Assembly (NCBI GenBank): GCA_021234155.1 | Contig: JAJEKV010000009.1 | Span: 9,990,546-10,054,545 of the forward strand | Origin: Isoetes taiwanensis | Taxonomy: Eukaryota > Streptophyta > Lycopodiopsida > Isoetales > Isoetaceae | Reading direction: 5' to 3' | DNA length: 64,000 bases | In this document: positions 34,987 to 46,603 of the stretch, one piece after another | How positions within the stretch are numbered: the first letter of the stretch is position 1 | Layout of the letters: each line of letters opens with the position of its first letter | Position numbers and translations under genes: made by a program | Notes under the pieces: model-generated | Told to the model about the DNA's origin: nothing | The model's database searches: none | The model's input: the letters and a program-made list of their open reading frames with translations, nothing else

Positions 34987-35849
34987 TGTTGGAAATTCAG
35001 CATTATAAGTCACATAAGTATCCATGAGAAGCAGTGGCAGTGGATGCAAAAGTACAGGCAACTAAATTGAGATCTGAGATAGTAAAGTTTCCAAACCATA
35101 AATAGGTTGTTTGACAAGTTGTGAAGGTTGCATGACAAGGATGTATGACAAGTTGTATGAAAATGGAAGTGCCTATGAGAAGCAGTGGCAGTAGGCCAGA
35201 AGAGCTTGATCATGATATTGCTCATACATGTGACTCCAGCTTGAATGATTAGGGTAAGAATTATGTTAACCTAGTGTCAAAGGTTGCAAGAAGTTGACAT
35301 AAAATAAGGAAATATAATTCAATGGTTCGAGAGCCGATTTGTTCAGCTAGGCATGTGGGATATTTAGATGAAGCCTTATTTCCAAGTTATTCTGTGGGAT
35401 ATATGAGAATGATAGGCGAGCTCGGATTGGAAAGTTTGAATCTCCTTAACCGGAATTGCCTTACATATGGACGGATCCTGCATACAAAAGCAGATACAGA
35501 AGAATTGAGCCGGAACGGGTGTGCCGTGGTGCATAGTTTGCTGGGTCAAGGTTGCTACAGTGATCGGGTCAATGCCCGATGAATAGTGAATCCATTGGCC
35601 ACTTAATTTCTTAAGTTCAATGGTTTATTGACCTTATCAATAGTTGGTTGAACTTAAAAGGAATTGTAGCTTTTATACCATTGTTGAATGGAATGGTGAT
35701 TGCACACACATGATCTAGGGAGATGATTGACCATGTTGTGGCTCTCCACTAGATTATGAAAAGCTTGTTATATGATCAAAGTGTGTTAAGGAAAAATAAA
35801 TCTTGCTAGACATTGTATCAAAGTTGTTAACTCCTTCTTATTTTTATCC
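34987..35849 (+). repeat. Copia 5' LTR
   Basis: 863 bp. It differs from the 3' LTR by three small indels (summing to 5 bp), a few substitutions and a cluster of changes at about 35184-35206. The terminal bases read ATCC where the 3' LTR has ATCA. Confidence 0.95.
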
Positions 35850-35852
35850 CGG

Positions 35853-35865
35853 TGGTATCAGAGCC
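35853..35865 (+). other. Copia primer-binding site
   Basis: TGGTATCAGAGCC starts 3 bases after the LTR and is the standard Copia site complementary to the 3' end of initiator methionine tRNA. Confidence 0.9.
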
Positions 35866-35889
35866 ATCTCAATCATGTCTAGCGATTTG

Positions 35890-37009
35890 GAGCAAGTTTG
35901 CTCAACACAATAGAAGTCTACAAAGGGGGACCAGGATTTCAGATATGGAAGGATGCCATAATGCATATCCTAGATGTAGAGGACCTCCGGGGAGGTAGTT
36001 GATCCAAATAGCCAAGTGTCTGCGGGGGTAATTGACTAGAACAAATTTCCTCTGAGGGGTCGATGGTTGGAGCTGCCGGAGGGCAACGAATCGGCAGAGA
36101 CCGGGCAGGAGCTGAGTAAGGCTCAAAAGTGCAGGCTCAGGAACAAGCACCGGGCGCCCGGAGGAGGTAATAGCAGAGGAGCTAAATCTTTGCAAGCAAA
36201 AATTAAAGAAGCCCAAGGGATTATAACTTGTAAGGTAAGTCCTACTATACGTTTGAAATTAAGATCTCTCAGCCCAAGGGACATGTGGAAATTTCTTCTT
36301 AAGCATTATGAGGAAAAAACATCTTCACAAATAGATCTATTGGAAACTGAGCTAAGAAATCTAAAACTTAGAGAGGAAGAAGATGTATCCGAATTCTTTA
36401 ACAAGTTTGACAACTTGATTGCTGATCTAGAGGGTGCTGGGGTTCCCATATCTGAGAGGAGTCAGGTACTGCAAATTTCAAGGGCTATAGCAGAAAATGA
36501 GACCTTATCATTGTTTATTAGAAACACAAGTAAAAGTAGAGAAGAGGCAGAGGTTATGCTTAGAACTGAATGGGAGCAAAAGAAGGTATTAAGGCAAAGC
36601 CAAAATGAGGAAACCCCAGAGATATTAATGCTGAAAAAGAGAGGAAAAATAATCTGCTATCACTGTCATGAAGCAGGGCACTATAAAAGTGAATGCCCTA
36701 AACTCAAAAAAGAATTTAATTGCTATAACGTGGGGGTAGAGGTCATGTTTGCATCCAAGTGTCCCACACCTAAAATTATGGCGTAAACTTCTAGAGGAAG
36801 AGGTGAATCCAAAGAAGGAAGATTTGGTAGAGGCAGGGGTCGAGGCCATGAGAGAGCATTCATTGCTCAAGAAGAACAAGGTCAAAACTAAAGCAGAAGC
36901 AGAAGATGAAGATGAGGTATTAAATGATTTTGCAGTTGTTGATGAGAATATGGGTACTAATTATTCTGATCATTTAATAGTTGATTCTGAGCCGAAAGAT
37001 CAAGAGTAA
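35890..37009 (+). pseudogene. Copia gag and protease region, frameshifted
   Basis: Capsid-forming Gag. An N-terminal piece (VYKGGPGFQIWKDAIMHIL) lies at 35910-35970 in another frame. The main frame, open 36067-36786 with no good ATG, carries the UBN2-type region (RLKLRSLSPRDMWKFL, LRLREEED-like helices) and a CCHC knuckle CYHCHEAGHYKSEC. A frameshift near 36740 continues to 37009. The aspartic protease motif D-S/T-G is not seen; DSEPKDQE stands near where it would be expected. Confidence 0.8.
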
Positions 37010-38170
37010 GAGATGTTGAACTCTTGAAGAAATTCACAACCGCAAAAACCGTAAAAAAATTCAAGTTGGAAATGGGGCTTTACAAGATATAAAAGGGAGT
37101 GGTCTGCTGCAGCTTAGAAGACTTAAGTGGAAACATCATAAATATAGAGGATGTTTTGTGTGTTCCAAATTATAATTAAAAATCTTATTTCAAAGTAAGT
37201 CAATTGTGTGACTTGGGTTATAGAGTAACATTTGAAGTCGAGCAATGTAATGTTTTTCTCAAAGATGAATTGAAGTTTTATGCCAAACGAAGTTGGAAAT
37301 TTGTTTGAGTTAAATAATCTTGTACATTGTGGTGTGAATGCCATATCGAGGGTTGATGTAGATCTCGGCATAACAGATTAGCTCACACAGATTACAAGAA
37401 ATTAGAAGTGTTGCACAAACAAGGTCTGATAAATTATCATGATAATAAAATCAACCAAATTTGTGAAGGGTGTGCACTTGGGAAGTTGCACAGATTGCCA
37501 TTTACAAAAAGAAAATCTAAGACTCATCAAATTCTGGAATTAGTACACACTGATTTGTGTGGCCCATTGAATGTAAGAGGAAGAGGAAACAAAAGATATT
37601 TTATAACCTTTACTGATGATCATAGCAGAAATGCAAAATATATTGCTTGGGAAAGAAATCACATGCACTTAATGCTTTCAAGCAATATGTGGCGTAAAAT
37701 GGAAAGAGAAACAGGTCATAAGCTCAAATGTATCAGATCAGATCGAGGAGGGGAATATCTATCTGCAAAGTTTAAAACATTCTGCATTACTCATGGAATT
37801 AAAAGACAATTAACATGCAGGTACACCCCTCAACAGAATGGAGTTTCTGAAAGGAAGAATAGGACACTTATGGATGCTGTGAGATCTATGCTAAAAGAAA
37901 GTGGATCAAAATTATCTTTGGGTGGAAGCTTTGCAAACCGCCATGGAAATTGAATAATCACCTACATCAGCCCTAGATGGGAACATACCAAATCTTGTAT
38001 GGAATCCAGATGCCAAGGTAGACTATATGAAATACAAGGTATATGGTTGTTTGGTATACACCCATGTCCCTTCAGAGTTAAGGAAAAAATTGGACAACAG
38101 ATTTGAAATAGGGTTTTTGGTTGGATATGACAATGAAGCTAAAGGATACAGAGTGTACAATCCTGAAACA
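37010..38170 (+). pseudogene. Copia integrase
   Basis: Inserts element DNA into the genome. A pre-integrase piece (VGNGALQDIKGSG; SQLCDLGYRVTFE) is frameshifted. The core, open 37408-37953, shows a zinc-site remnant (CEGCALGK) and a D-D-35-E triad: Asp in HTDLCGP, Asp in RSDRGGEY and Glu in GVSERKNRT, with exactly 35 residues between the last two. After a frameshift KVYGCLVYTHVP and GFLVGYDNEAKGYRVYNP follow. Confidence 0.85.
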
Positions 38171-38668
38171 AAATGATTATGATCACCGAGATGTCTTATT
38201 TAATGAAAGGGTATTATACAAACACAGGGTACAAAAAGGAATAAGAATAGTATCTAAAATTTCCAAACCTATGAATGAATTTGATACTAATGAGGCAGAT
38301 GATTCTCGAGGAATTTGAGCAGTCATTCAAGGAGAGGAGGAAGAGCGTAATATTCAGTGGAAATCCAATAGAAGAAGAGAATCAAACTTCACATGTGCAA
38401 GGTGAACATGAAATTCCGAAGTGGAACATGAGATGCATCGGAAAATACAAGATACTGGGTCCAATCAAAAGGAAAAGGAAAACACAAGCGAAAAAATTAA
38501 TTGAAGAAGCAAAATTGGAAGACAAACCGTATGGCGGCGAGATGAGCTTGGGAAAAGTAGGCGATTAAAAAGCGAGAGAGCATGAGCAAATAATGACCAT
38601 TCTCGAGGATGAAGCTATACCACGTAACTTTGCGTAAGTCTTGGAAAGCGTGAGACAGGAATAAATGG

Positions 38669-39688
38669 ATGGCAACCATGCAGGATGAACTGAAATCTTT
38701 TGAAGACACTAACACATATGAACTGATAAAGTCTGATGGCAAACAGAATATTATAGGGAGTAAATGGTTATATAAGATCAAGCTTAACCCAGATGGAAGC
38801 AAGAAATTTAAAGCAAGGTTAGTTGCACAAGGTTACACTCAGAAAAAGGGTAGAGATTATGATGAAACATATTCACCTATAGTAAAACTCACAAGCATCA
38901 GAATTTTATTGGCAATGGCAAATGCCCTAAACTTAGAGTTGCATCATATGGATGTCAAAACAGCATTTTTGAATGCAAAGCTTGAGGAGGAGGCATTTAT
39001 GAGACAAGCTCCAGGCTATGAGAAAGGGGAAAACATGATATGGAAACTAAATAGGGCAGTTTATGGATTGAAACAATCACCAAGGGAATGGTACTTGTGT
39101 ATGAATGAATTCCTGCAAGAACAGAACTTTGAAAAATTACAAAATGATGGCAACTTGTATAGGTTCAAGCAAGGAGAAGATTATTGCATAATTGCTTTGT
39201 ATGTGGATGATTGTATCATGATAGCCAGCTCAATGAAAATTCTAAATGTATGCAAAAACATTCTGAAATCTCGGTTCCAAATGGCAGATCTGGGAGAACT
39301 AAAAAAGTTCCTAGGTATAGAGGTGGACAGAAATAGAGAGCAAAAATGGCTGAGATTGCATCAAGACAAGCATGTGGATAATATGCTCAAAAGGTTCAAC
39401 TTAACTGAAGCAAAGCCAGCAAAAATACCAATGACACCAGGACATAGGTTAACTTATGAGAGAGAGTTAACTAAAGAAGATGTTATACAAATGGAAAACA
39501 TTCCATACAGGGCACTAATTGGATGTCTGCTATATTTGGCTAATAATACTCGTCCTGATATTGCTTATGCAGTAAACATTCTTAGCAGAAGGAATCACAA
39601 TCCAACCAGAGAACATTGGGAGGCAGCCAAACGCGTCTTGAAGTATCTAAAAGGAACTCAAGGACATGGTATTTGTTTTAATGCGTAA
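38669..39688 (+). pseudogene. Copia reverse transcriptase
   Basis: RVT_2-type polymerase, open over 340 codons. KWLYKIKLNPDGS, KARLVAQGYTQ, LHHMDVKTAFLN (catalytic Asp), VYGLKQSPREWY and the catalytic YVDD at residues 178-181 are intact. It ends with RPDIAYAVNILSR and a TAA after CFNA, which cuts it from RNase H. The upstream linker 38280-38650 is broken by stops. Confidence 0.9.
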
Positions 39689-39697
39689 AACTTAGTC

Positions 39698-40174
39698 ATG
39701 AAATGCTACAAAGGATGCGATTGGGGAGGAGATTTACACACAAGGAGGTCTACTTCAGGATATGCAATATTCCTAGGTGGAGGAGTTATATCTTGGAGAT
39801 GTAAAAAACAATCTGCTGTGGCTATGAGCTCAGCCAGGTTTAATATGAATATCATTTCTTTGACCGGTTGCCGTGAGATAGTATGGCTAAGGTTGCTACA
39901 AGAGTTACAGTGTGAACAAGTAAAACCTACAAACATATGGACAGATAGTCAGAGCTGTATTGCAATAGTGAAAAACCCTGTACATCATGACAGAACTAAA
40001 CACATTGAGTTGAGCATGCATTTCATACGAGATCTAGCTGAGAAGAGACTAATTCACATGGAATATGTTGACACAAACAGACAGGTGGCAGATATATTTA
40101 CTAAAGCCTTGTCAGAAAATAAATATGCTTGTTTCAGAGCTGAATTGAATGTATCAGACAGACTTATAAGCTGA
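39698..40174 (+). pseudogene. Copia RNase H with a lost acidic residue
   Basis: Degrades the RNA strand of the hybrid. CDWGGDLHTRRSTSGYAIFLGG keeps the first Asp and WTDSQSCIAIVKNP keeps a later one. The segment usually reading S-S-T-E-A-E-Y is here SSARFNMN, so the conserved Glu is missing. HIELSMHFIRDL and VADIFTKAL complete the domain. Confidence 0.88.
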
Positions 40175-40182
40175 AGGAGGAG
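40173..40182 (+). other. Copia polypurine tract
   Basis: GAAGGAGGAG directly precedes the 3' LTR. Confidence 0.85.
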
Positions 40183-41050
40183 TGTTGGAAATTCAGCATT
40201 ATAAGTCACATAAGTATCCATGAGAAGCAGTGGCAGTGGATGCAAAAGTACAGGCAACTAAATTGAGATCTGAGATAGTAAAGTTTCCAAACCATAAATA
40301 GGTTGTTTGACAAGTTGTGAAGGTTGCATGACAAGGATGTATGACAAGTTGTATGAAAATGGAAGTGCCTATGAGAAGCAAATGGCGAGGGGCGAAAGAG
40401 CTTGATCATGATATTGCTCATACATGTGACTCCAGCTTGAATGATTAGGGTAAGAATTATGTTAACCTAGTGTCAAAGGTTGCAAGAAGTTGACATAAAA
40501 TAAGGAAATATAATTCAATGGTTCGAGAGCCGATTTGTTCAGCTAGGCATGTGGGATATTTAGATGAAGCCTTATTTCCAAGTTATTCCTGTGGGATATA
40601 TGAGAATGATAGGCAGAGCTCGGATTGGAAAGTTTGAATCTCCTTAACCGCCGGAATTGCCTTACATATGGACGGATCCTGCATACAAAAGCAGATACAG
40701 AAGAATTGAGCCGGAACGGGTGTGCCGTGGTGCATAGTTTGCTGGGTCAAGCTTGCTACAGTGATCGGGTCAATGCCCGATGAATAGTGAATCCATTGGC
40801 CACTTAATTTCTTAAGTTCAATGGTTTATTGACCTTATCAATAGTTGGTTGAACTTAAAAGGAATTGTAGCTTTTATACCATTGTTGAATGGAATGGTGA
40901 TTGCACACACATGATCTAGGGAGATGATTGACCATGTTGTGGCTCTCCACTAGATTATGAAAAGCTTGTTATATGATCAAAGTGTGTTAAGGAAAAATAA
41001 ATCTTGCTAGACATTGTATCAAAGTTGTTAACTCCTTCTTATTTTTATCA
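40183..41050 (+). repeat. Copia 3' LTR
   Basis: 868 bp, starting TGTTGG and ending ATCA, followed by the CCAAT duplication. It is nearly identical to the 5' LTR. Confidence 0.95.
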
Positions 41051-41055
41051 CCAAT

Positions 41056-42368
41056 GCCTTTATCGATTCGTGTTGAGGTAGGCCTAATTTCTTCAGATGT
41101 GCTGAGAGCCAGTATTCCAATTTACGGAGGTCCAGGAATCCTCCTGTAAAGAAACCAATGACCGATCGAGATACCAGGTTCTCCACCACTTTTACGTGCA
41201 TATCATGATCTATCTCTGCTATTGGATAGTTAGATTCCTCGTCTACTTCCATATTTCCAGCACTTTCAGTTCCCTTTTCTTCAAGTTGGCCTTTGTTCAG
41301 TTTGCCCAGATCTTGAGCAAAACCTGCTTCTACTATTTTAAGTGCTGCATCTACTCTCAAACTCCTGGCTGTTTCTGTTGGCATCTTATTCTTTATCCAC
41401 TCTGAAAATCTAGGCTTGTTAACTCTTGCTATCGTGTCGTTGTTTTTCCAAGCCTCCCTTGCATTGCTCCTTGCATTGCCCCTAGCCGGGCCCCGATCTT
41501 CCCCTACTCTTACTTTGCCTGCTTCACTATCCTGTTTCTGGTTCTGAAAGATCACGTTATCTACTGGTGTAGAGGGAGAACTCTTACCTCTGTTTAAGTC
41601 CTTTGGGAATGCTTGATTATCCTCTGCTCCGGCCTCCAACATGATCTTATTAGTTTCGTTGATTGCTTTGTTGCGCTGTGTGAGGTTTTTCTGCCCACCT
41701 GCACTATCTCTTGTCCCTGCCCCTAACATTGCAGTTTTTCGGATAGCACCGATGGCATTCACATTTGCCTTAGAGGCCAGATCTTCCCCTGCTGATACCT
41801 TATCTATTCGGTTGCCCTTTGGGGGATGATTAATACTATGTGAAGCAGGGAAGGCTGCTAATGAACCTGGATTCTTATCTGATAAGCAGGGGAAATGATT
41901 CACCTCATGCTGGGCAAAAGCCCCAATTTCTGAAATCAATTTGTTGGAGGCCCCATCGGCTGGGGACGGTTTGCAGGTCCCTGGGGAGTTGTTTATACTC
42001 TGTGGAGCGGGGGAGGCTGCAAATGATCCTAAATTCTTAACTGACGAAATAGCAGGATGGTTTACCTGGTTCAGGGCAAAAGCCCCAATTTTTAGGTCAG
42101 AGCATTTGGAAACCCCATCGGCTGGGGCCGATTTGCAGACCCCTGAGGTCTGCCGGATGACTGATGTCCTGCCTGCAGTGGCGTTGGCAGGTTGAATCGG
42201 GGGCCATATGGCCCTGTTGTTTATACCTGGGTCGGACCCAGGTCCATTTCCGGCAGCAGCCGCTTTTGTGGCGTCTTCGGTATATGCTTTGGTATATTCT
42301 TTGTTTCGGAGGGCAAAAAATAGCACTGTTAAAAAAAGAGAAAAAAGGGGAAAAAACGCCACGTTCAA
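41056..42368 (-). pseudogene. LINE-C ORF1, N-terminal part
   Basis: Nucleic-acid-binding ORF1 protein. A low-complexity Pro/Ser/Ala region contains two related phrases (KSAPADGVSKCSDLKIGAFA and KPSPADGASNKLISEIGAFA), then NKPRFSEWIKNKM, IAEIDHDMHVKVVENLVSR and LSAHLKKLGLPQHESIKAL. The ATG at 42368 is the first in frame. The frame is open up to the Copia insertion site and the missing continuation is found at 34981. Confidence 0.8.
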
Positions 42369-42722
42369 ATCGCCGGAGCTGCTGTCTCCAGCTCTGCCTG
42401 CTTCTTTCTGCGCTGCTGAAGATGGCCTATTCCCTTTATTTGGGCCTCTAAAGGGCGATCACTTAAGTCGCCATGCTTCCTATGCTCTGATCTGCTTTGA
42501 GGCTAGTAGCGATCAAGAATGGCTACAGATTCACGAATTTAAGGTGCAACTCTACTTTTCTGTTTCATTTGCTTGGATGAAATCCCAAAGACATTTCTGG
42601 AGATTAGAGTTTTTTACAGCCTAAAATCAGAAAACGAGATGAGATGTCGCCCAACTCCGTTTTAGATGATCCACCGTCTCAGACTTCTTCTGGATCCACG
42701 GCAATGATGGGCAGGAGCATAC

Positions 42723-43004
42723 CTCTGCAACAAATTTTCGGCTGCAATAGACAGATCCGGAAGGTTTTGAATTGATTCTGGCCAAAATCGGCCATGTGCA
42801 AGTTGATCCCATACACCTACACACAGCGTGGAGCCCAAGGAGGGATATCCTCCATAGCCGAGCTTGAAATTAGAGCCAGGAATTGCATGCACATTTAGCT
42901 GCTTGGACCAGAAATAGTTTTGCTGTAGTTGTCCAACTGCTCTAAAAAACCGGACCATATCCTCCATTTGATACTGTGTTTCTCTGTTGAAATTTGAGGC
43001 AGTC
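42723..43004 (-). pseudogene. Orphan exon-like open segment, function unknown
   Basis: The minus strand has an acceptor TTTGCAG before 43004 and a donor AGAG|GTATGC at 42723. The 282 bases between them are open in one frame, an exact multiple of three. The peptide includes YQMEDMVRFFRAVGQLQQNY, PGSNFKLGYGGYPSLGS and LCVGVWDQLAHGRFWPES. I do not recognise it. No neighbouring exon was found. LINE-C lies just beyond it, so this may be a gene broken by LINE insertion or a chance open frame. Confidence 0.35.
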
Positions 43005-43489
43005 TGCAAACATAATGCTCACTGTTACCGCAACAACATAATGCTCACTGTTATAGCAAGACTGGTATGAGAATGTAATTGTTCTTTTTTTTTTTTTTTA
43101 GCACGCCAGCCTAACCAAGCGTGCAACCCTACTTGCAATTCTAGGCTATCCACCTAGCAGTTCCAAATCAGCCAAACCTTAGGTGGCATGACATTAAGCC
43201 GTTGGATCTGTATTTTCTTAAATCGACGGCCATGGAAATTAGAAATGGCTAAAATTTGAGCCGGAGAATTGGAAGGACGTTAGAAGGCGCGTGCCTACGT
43301 CGATCTGATTACACTCAGAGGTTTCTTGCAACCACCTCATATTTTTCGGGCTTTCTTGCAAGCATCTGATATTCTTCCGGCAATCTAGAGACAGGTTAGT
43401 ATTTTACTTTCAAGGATTTTCAAGGATCTGTCCATCGTTTGTTTAATACGTCTTCCGTTCTTTTGTTTTGGTTCGACGAGAAACCCTGG

Positions 43490-43700
43490 CATATCTTTCA
43501 TGTTCTTCTTTTTTGCTACCTAAGAGGATGTAGTAGTACACGTAACTTAACTCAAGGAAGGAGCATTCATAACTGTCTTATAGTCGCTGGGCACCAATCC
43601 GATGTAGTGGTAGGAAGTTCTCTTCTTGATATGCGTGCAAAGTCTCGCTGTTTGGAGGAAGCTAGGAAAGTATTTGATAGTTTGTCCCATGGCGGCATTG
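43490..43700 (+). pseudogene. PPR protein fragment
   Basis: LRGCSSTRNLTQGRSIHNCL, GHQSDVVVGSSLLDM and CLEEARKVFDSLSH are typical of plant PPR proteins of the PLS class, which bind organellar RNA. Only about one and a half repeats remain, without flanking repeats, so it is a relic. AK-C-G of the usual LLDMYAKCG is altered to RAKSR. Confidence 0.75.
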
Positions 43701-44420
43701 TACAACCAGAGGCTACGATTTTCCAGCAAAAGCATGAGACCACGATTTTTACAAGCCTACATGGTACGATTTGATCTTCAAAGTCATCTCAGAGATTGTG
43801 TCCTCGCTACAGGCGTTTTGCTGAAGGGTACTGGCAGAAAGTTTGAATGTTCATTTGCCTTGAAGTTAAGCATACAGCTGTAGTATTCTTGGCGCCAAGA
43901 TGCAAGATGCATCATGATACGATGCAGATAAATATTGATCTACACTCCCGCATAATCCACAGTATGAATTCTCCTCCTTTACTTACCTCTAGCAATTTAG
44001 CTCTGTCCAATGCCGCTTCCAAATGCAAGCGCAGTTCTAGCAGTTAAAAGTCTTTATGCAACAAGGCCAACTCTGATGCAATGACTAGAACAATGTTCTG
44101 AATATCTAAACTGCAGATTTATGGGCAAAATTGATGCAGACATGCATTGGGCTTGGAGTCAAGCATGATGCCTTTAGCAAATGTTATGCCAAAATACCTC
44201 AATGGAGCAAATGCTTGGCATTTGAAATCTATGCTAAGAAAATGTTACTTGGCAACGACCTGTGATTGAAGCTCTCATCATTTGACATCAAATATTAGTG
44301 TGGATCTTGCTTTCTCAAAGGTGTGGAACACCATCAACAAAATGAAAAGCAATGATTTTAGATGCCTCTTGGCCATAAGTCGAGCCTCCGTCCTCGGATT
44401 TATTACCCTAAAAAGCATGA
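43700..44420. other. Non-coding stretch between PPR and LRR relics
   Basis: No recognisable protein. Short frames do not match known families. Confidence 0.4.
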
Positions 44421-44424
44421 GGCC

Positions 44425-44640
44425 ATCAATTCATTCAGGATTGAACACTTTATCCCTTGCAGGAAATGGGCTTACAGGGCAAGTTCCATCTTCATTTGGA
44501 AGATTGAAACAATTGCAACAGCTGGATCTGTCTCAGAATTTTTTGACAGGGGTCATTTCTAGAGAGCTTGGACAGTGCAGCAGCCTTCAAGTGCTCCATA
44601 CGAGGGACAATATAATGCGATTTCTGGCAGCATTCCTGTA
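44425..44640 (+). pseudogene. Leucine-rich-repeat fragment
   Basis: About two LRR units (LNTLSLAGNGLTGQVPSSFG; LQQLDLSQNFLTGVISRELG; CSSLQVLH) of the plant-specific LxxLxLxxNxLxGxIPxxLG type. It probably belonged to the same receptor-kinase gene as the block at 46604-47750. The frame closes after QVLHTRDN. Confidence 0.75.
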
Positions 44641-44649
44641 GCAATGTGA

Positions 44650-46600
44650 TTTAAAGAATAGAAATAGTGTGTGCTAGTAGAATTATTCTAGAGGATTTTT
44701 CCGTAAAATGATTTGTAAAATTTGCATAACAATGAAATGTGCAACTTGGAAATCTCTGAACATTTATCTCTAATCTGCATTTGCAATTGCAGAAGCTTAA
44801 AATGACTGTAATAGCGTCAAGAGAAAAAACCAGCAACAAATTGTAAGTAACACCGCTCCTCTACCTTGATTAAATTACATGCCAAAAAGCTAATGCATGT
44901 GTGGATATTGATATTGCAGCTCTCTGATTCATTCATGTTCTGTGACTGCAGTTATTGATTTGCTATGGGTACTATTATTACCATCTACATCACATTTCTA
45001 TCGTGAATATCTATCAGAGGACGACCATAGCCAGTAACTCTGCTAGAACTTTCGTACGTACATCCTCATAGGTGAAGCTTACTGTTTATGCCAACCTTTG
45101 TTCAATGATGAAGGTAAAGAAGGCTTGCAAGAAGAGGCATCGGAATTCTAGCAAGTTTTTGAGGGTACAAAGGTATAGTTGAAGCATATATTAAGTATAA
45201 ACAATACATTGCGGATGTCCTATGCTATGCAAAACATTAATCTGAGATGGGAATGCAGACTACCATGCTGGTACAAATGGGCAGATCTAAAGTTTGTTTC
45301 AACAGGTAGAAGGGTACTTTAGTTTGGTTTTTTGTATTGCATCTCACTTTGTTCTTCTATGCTCTATATTCTTCTATTTTACTTCATGCATCTAAGGGCG
45401 AATCTATGAAAGCTTTAGCTTTCCCCTCTTGCTTTAGCAGATTGTAGAGAAAAGTGCTAGATGTGATGGACTTAAATTCCTTTAATAAATAACGAGACTT
45501 AAAGATGAAAATGTCATCAATGTTTCTACTAATTCAGGTCCAGACTTCTTCTGGTGCCAACTCTGTTTAAGGTGATCTGGAGCTATTCTATTTGGCTTAA
45601 AAAGCAGTTCATTGACTGCAACTTTCTGAAGGACTTTATGAGACCTTATGCAGTTGGCATTTCAGTATCATATGGTCATATTCCTAGGCAGAGTCTATGA
45701 ACCAATACCAATCACCCTCTACGAGCAATATATCTCTGGAGTTTGAAAGCAACCAGTCAAGCTTCCTTATTTCTTAGCAAGGAAGACCGCTTGCATTAGC
45801 GATAACAAGTTATGTGATATTGTTGGTAATGGAAGAATCTTCTATCTGACAAGAAGAAGAAGAATAGTTTTAGAGCTTATCTAAGGAACACTAGAAGCCA
45901 GATTAAAGCAGGGAGTCGACAAAGGGAAACAGGCTCACACAAAACATTCTAAAATTGTCGCTTTTATTGTCTATCACAGCATAAGCACAAACAAAGAGGA
46001 CCTAAGCAACAAAACCATGGCCATGTACCTCCTTGCCGTAGAATGGCCCAGCTTGCTTCTGCAAAATGCCACCTCCTTGAGATTGGGGAAGCTGCCATTT
46101 TTACTCGCTCGCTTTTTTTTCCATCTTGGGGAATACTTCATTGCTTTTCTAGTTTGAGAACTTTGTCTCAAGGCTTGAAGCATATGGATCTTTTGTATTC
46201 TTCTTTCTAATTCTCAATCAGAAGTTTATCTGTTCTGTCATGCCTTTTTCCTATTTATAAAAATATCTAACTTAGCTTGAAGCATGGAGGTACAACAAAC
46301 CATATAACTTGAAAAGTCAAGATATATCTTCTTGAAAAGTGGAGCTTCAATCTGAGAGTCAAGAGTATGCTTTCATTCCTAATCCTTTAATTGTAAATAG
46401 TCTCTACAGCAAAGGAAGGAGAAAGTTGTGCAAATGATTGAAAAGTTGTTTCAAAAAAGAAAGTAGAATAGGCAATGGCACTTGTTTGATATGCATATTG
46501 ATAGCATTTGCTGACATGAGTTGCCGCCATACCTCTTTCACCGTAAAATTGTTCAGCTAGAGAAGGAAGCATGTGCTATATAATGTAATGGCCCCATTGA
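44650..46600. other. Non-coding stretch, possibly a former intron
   Basis: No protein-like frame is seen between the two LRR blocks. Confidence 0.4.
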
Positions 46601-46603
46601 AGT

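Larger units (their letters stand above)
34987..41050 (+). mobile_element. Ty1/Copia retrotransposon, structurally complete, nested in LINE-C
   Basis: The LTRs (34987-35849 and 40183-41050) start TGTTGG; the 3' copy ends in CA. The 5-bp target-site duplication CCAAT is perfect (34982-34986 and 41051-41055). A methionine-tRNA primer-binding site lies at 35853-35865 and a polypurine tract at 40173-40182. The internal order is gag, protease remnant, integrase, RT, RNase H, as in Copia. The LTRs are nearly identical, so insertion is recent, but the internal frames are damaged. Confidence 0.95.
30017..42400 (-). mobile_element. LINE-C, L1-type retrotransposon split by a Copia insertion
   Basis: The minus-strand order is ORF1 N-part (42368-41056), Copia element (34987-41050), ORF1 C-part (34981-33906), endonuclease, RT, zf-RVT and 3' UTR. 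The 3' end is an A8 run followed by TAA repeats (plus strand 30004-30025). Without the Copia insertion the LINE would be about 6.3 kb, a full-length size. The 5' limit is uncertain, somewhere between 42369 and 42640. Frameshifts occur in each domain of ORF2. Confidence 0.9.

Noticed and set aside
35322-35582. 86-codon frame inside the Copia LTR
   Set aside because: It lies wholly within the LTR, with no homology or conserved start; the matching stretch of the 3' LTR is shifted by indels.
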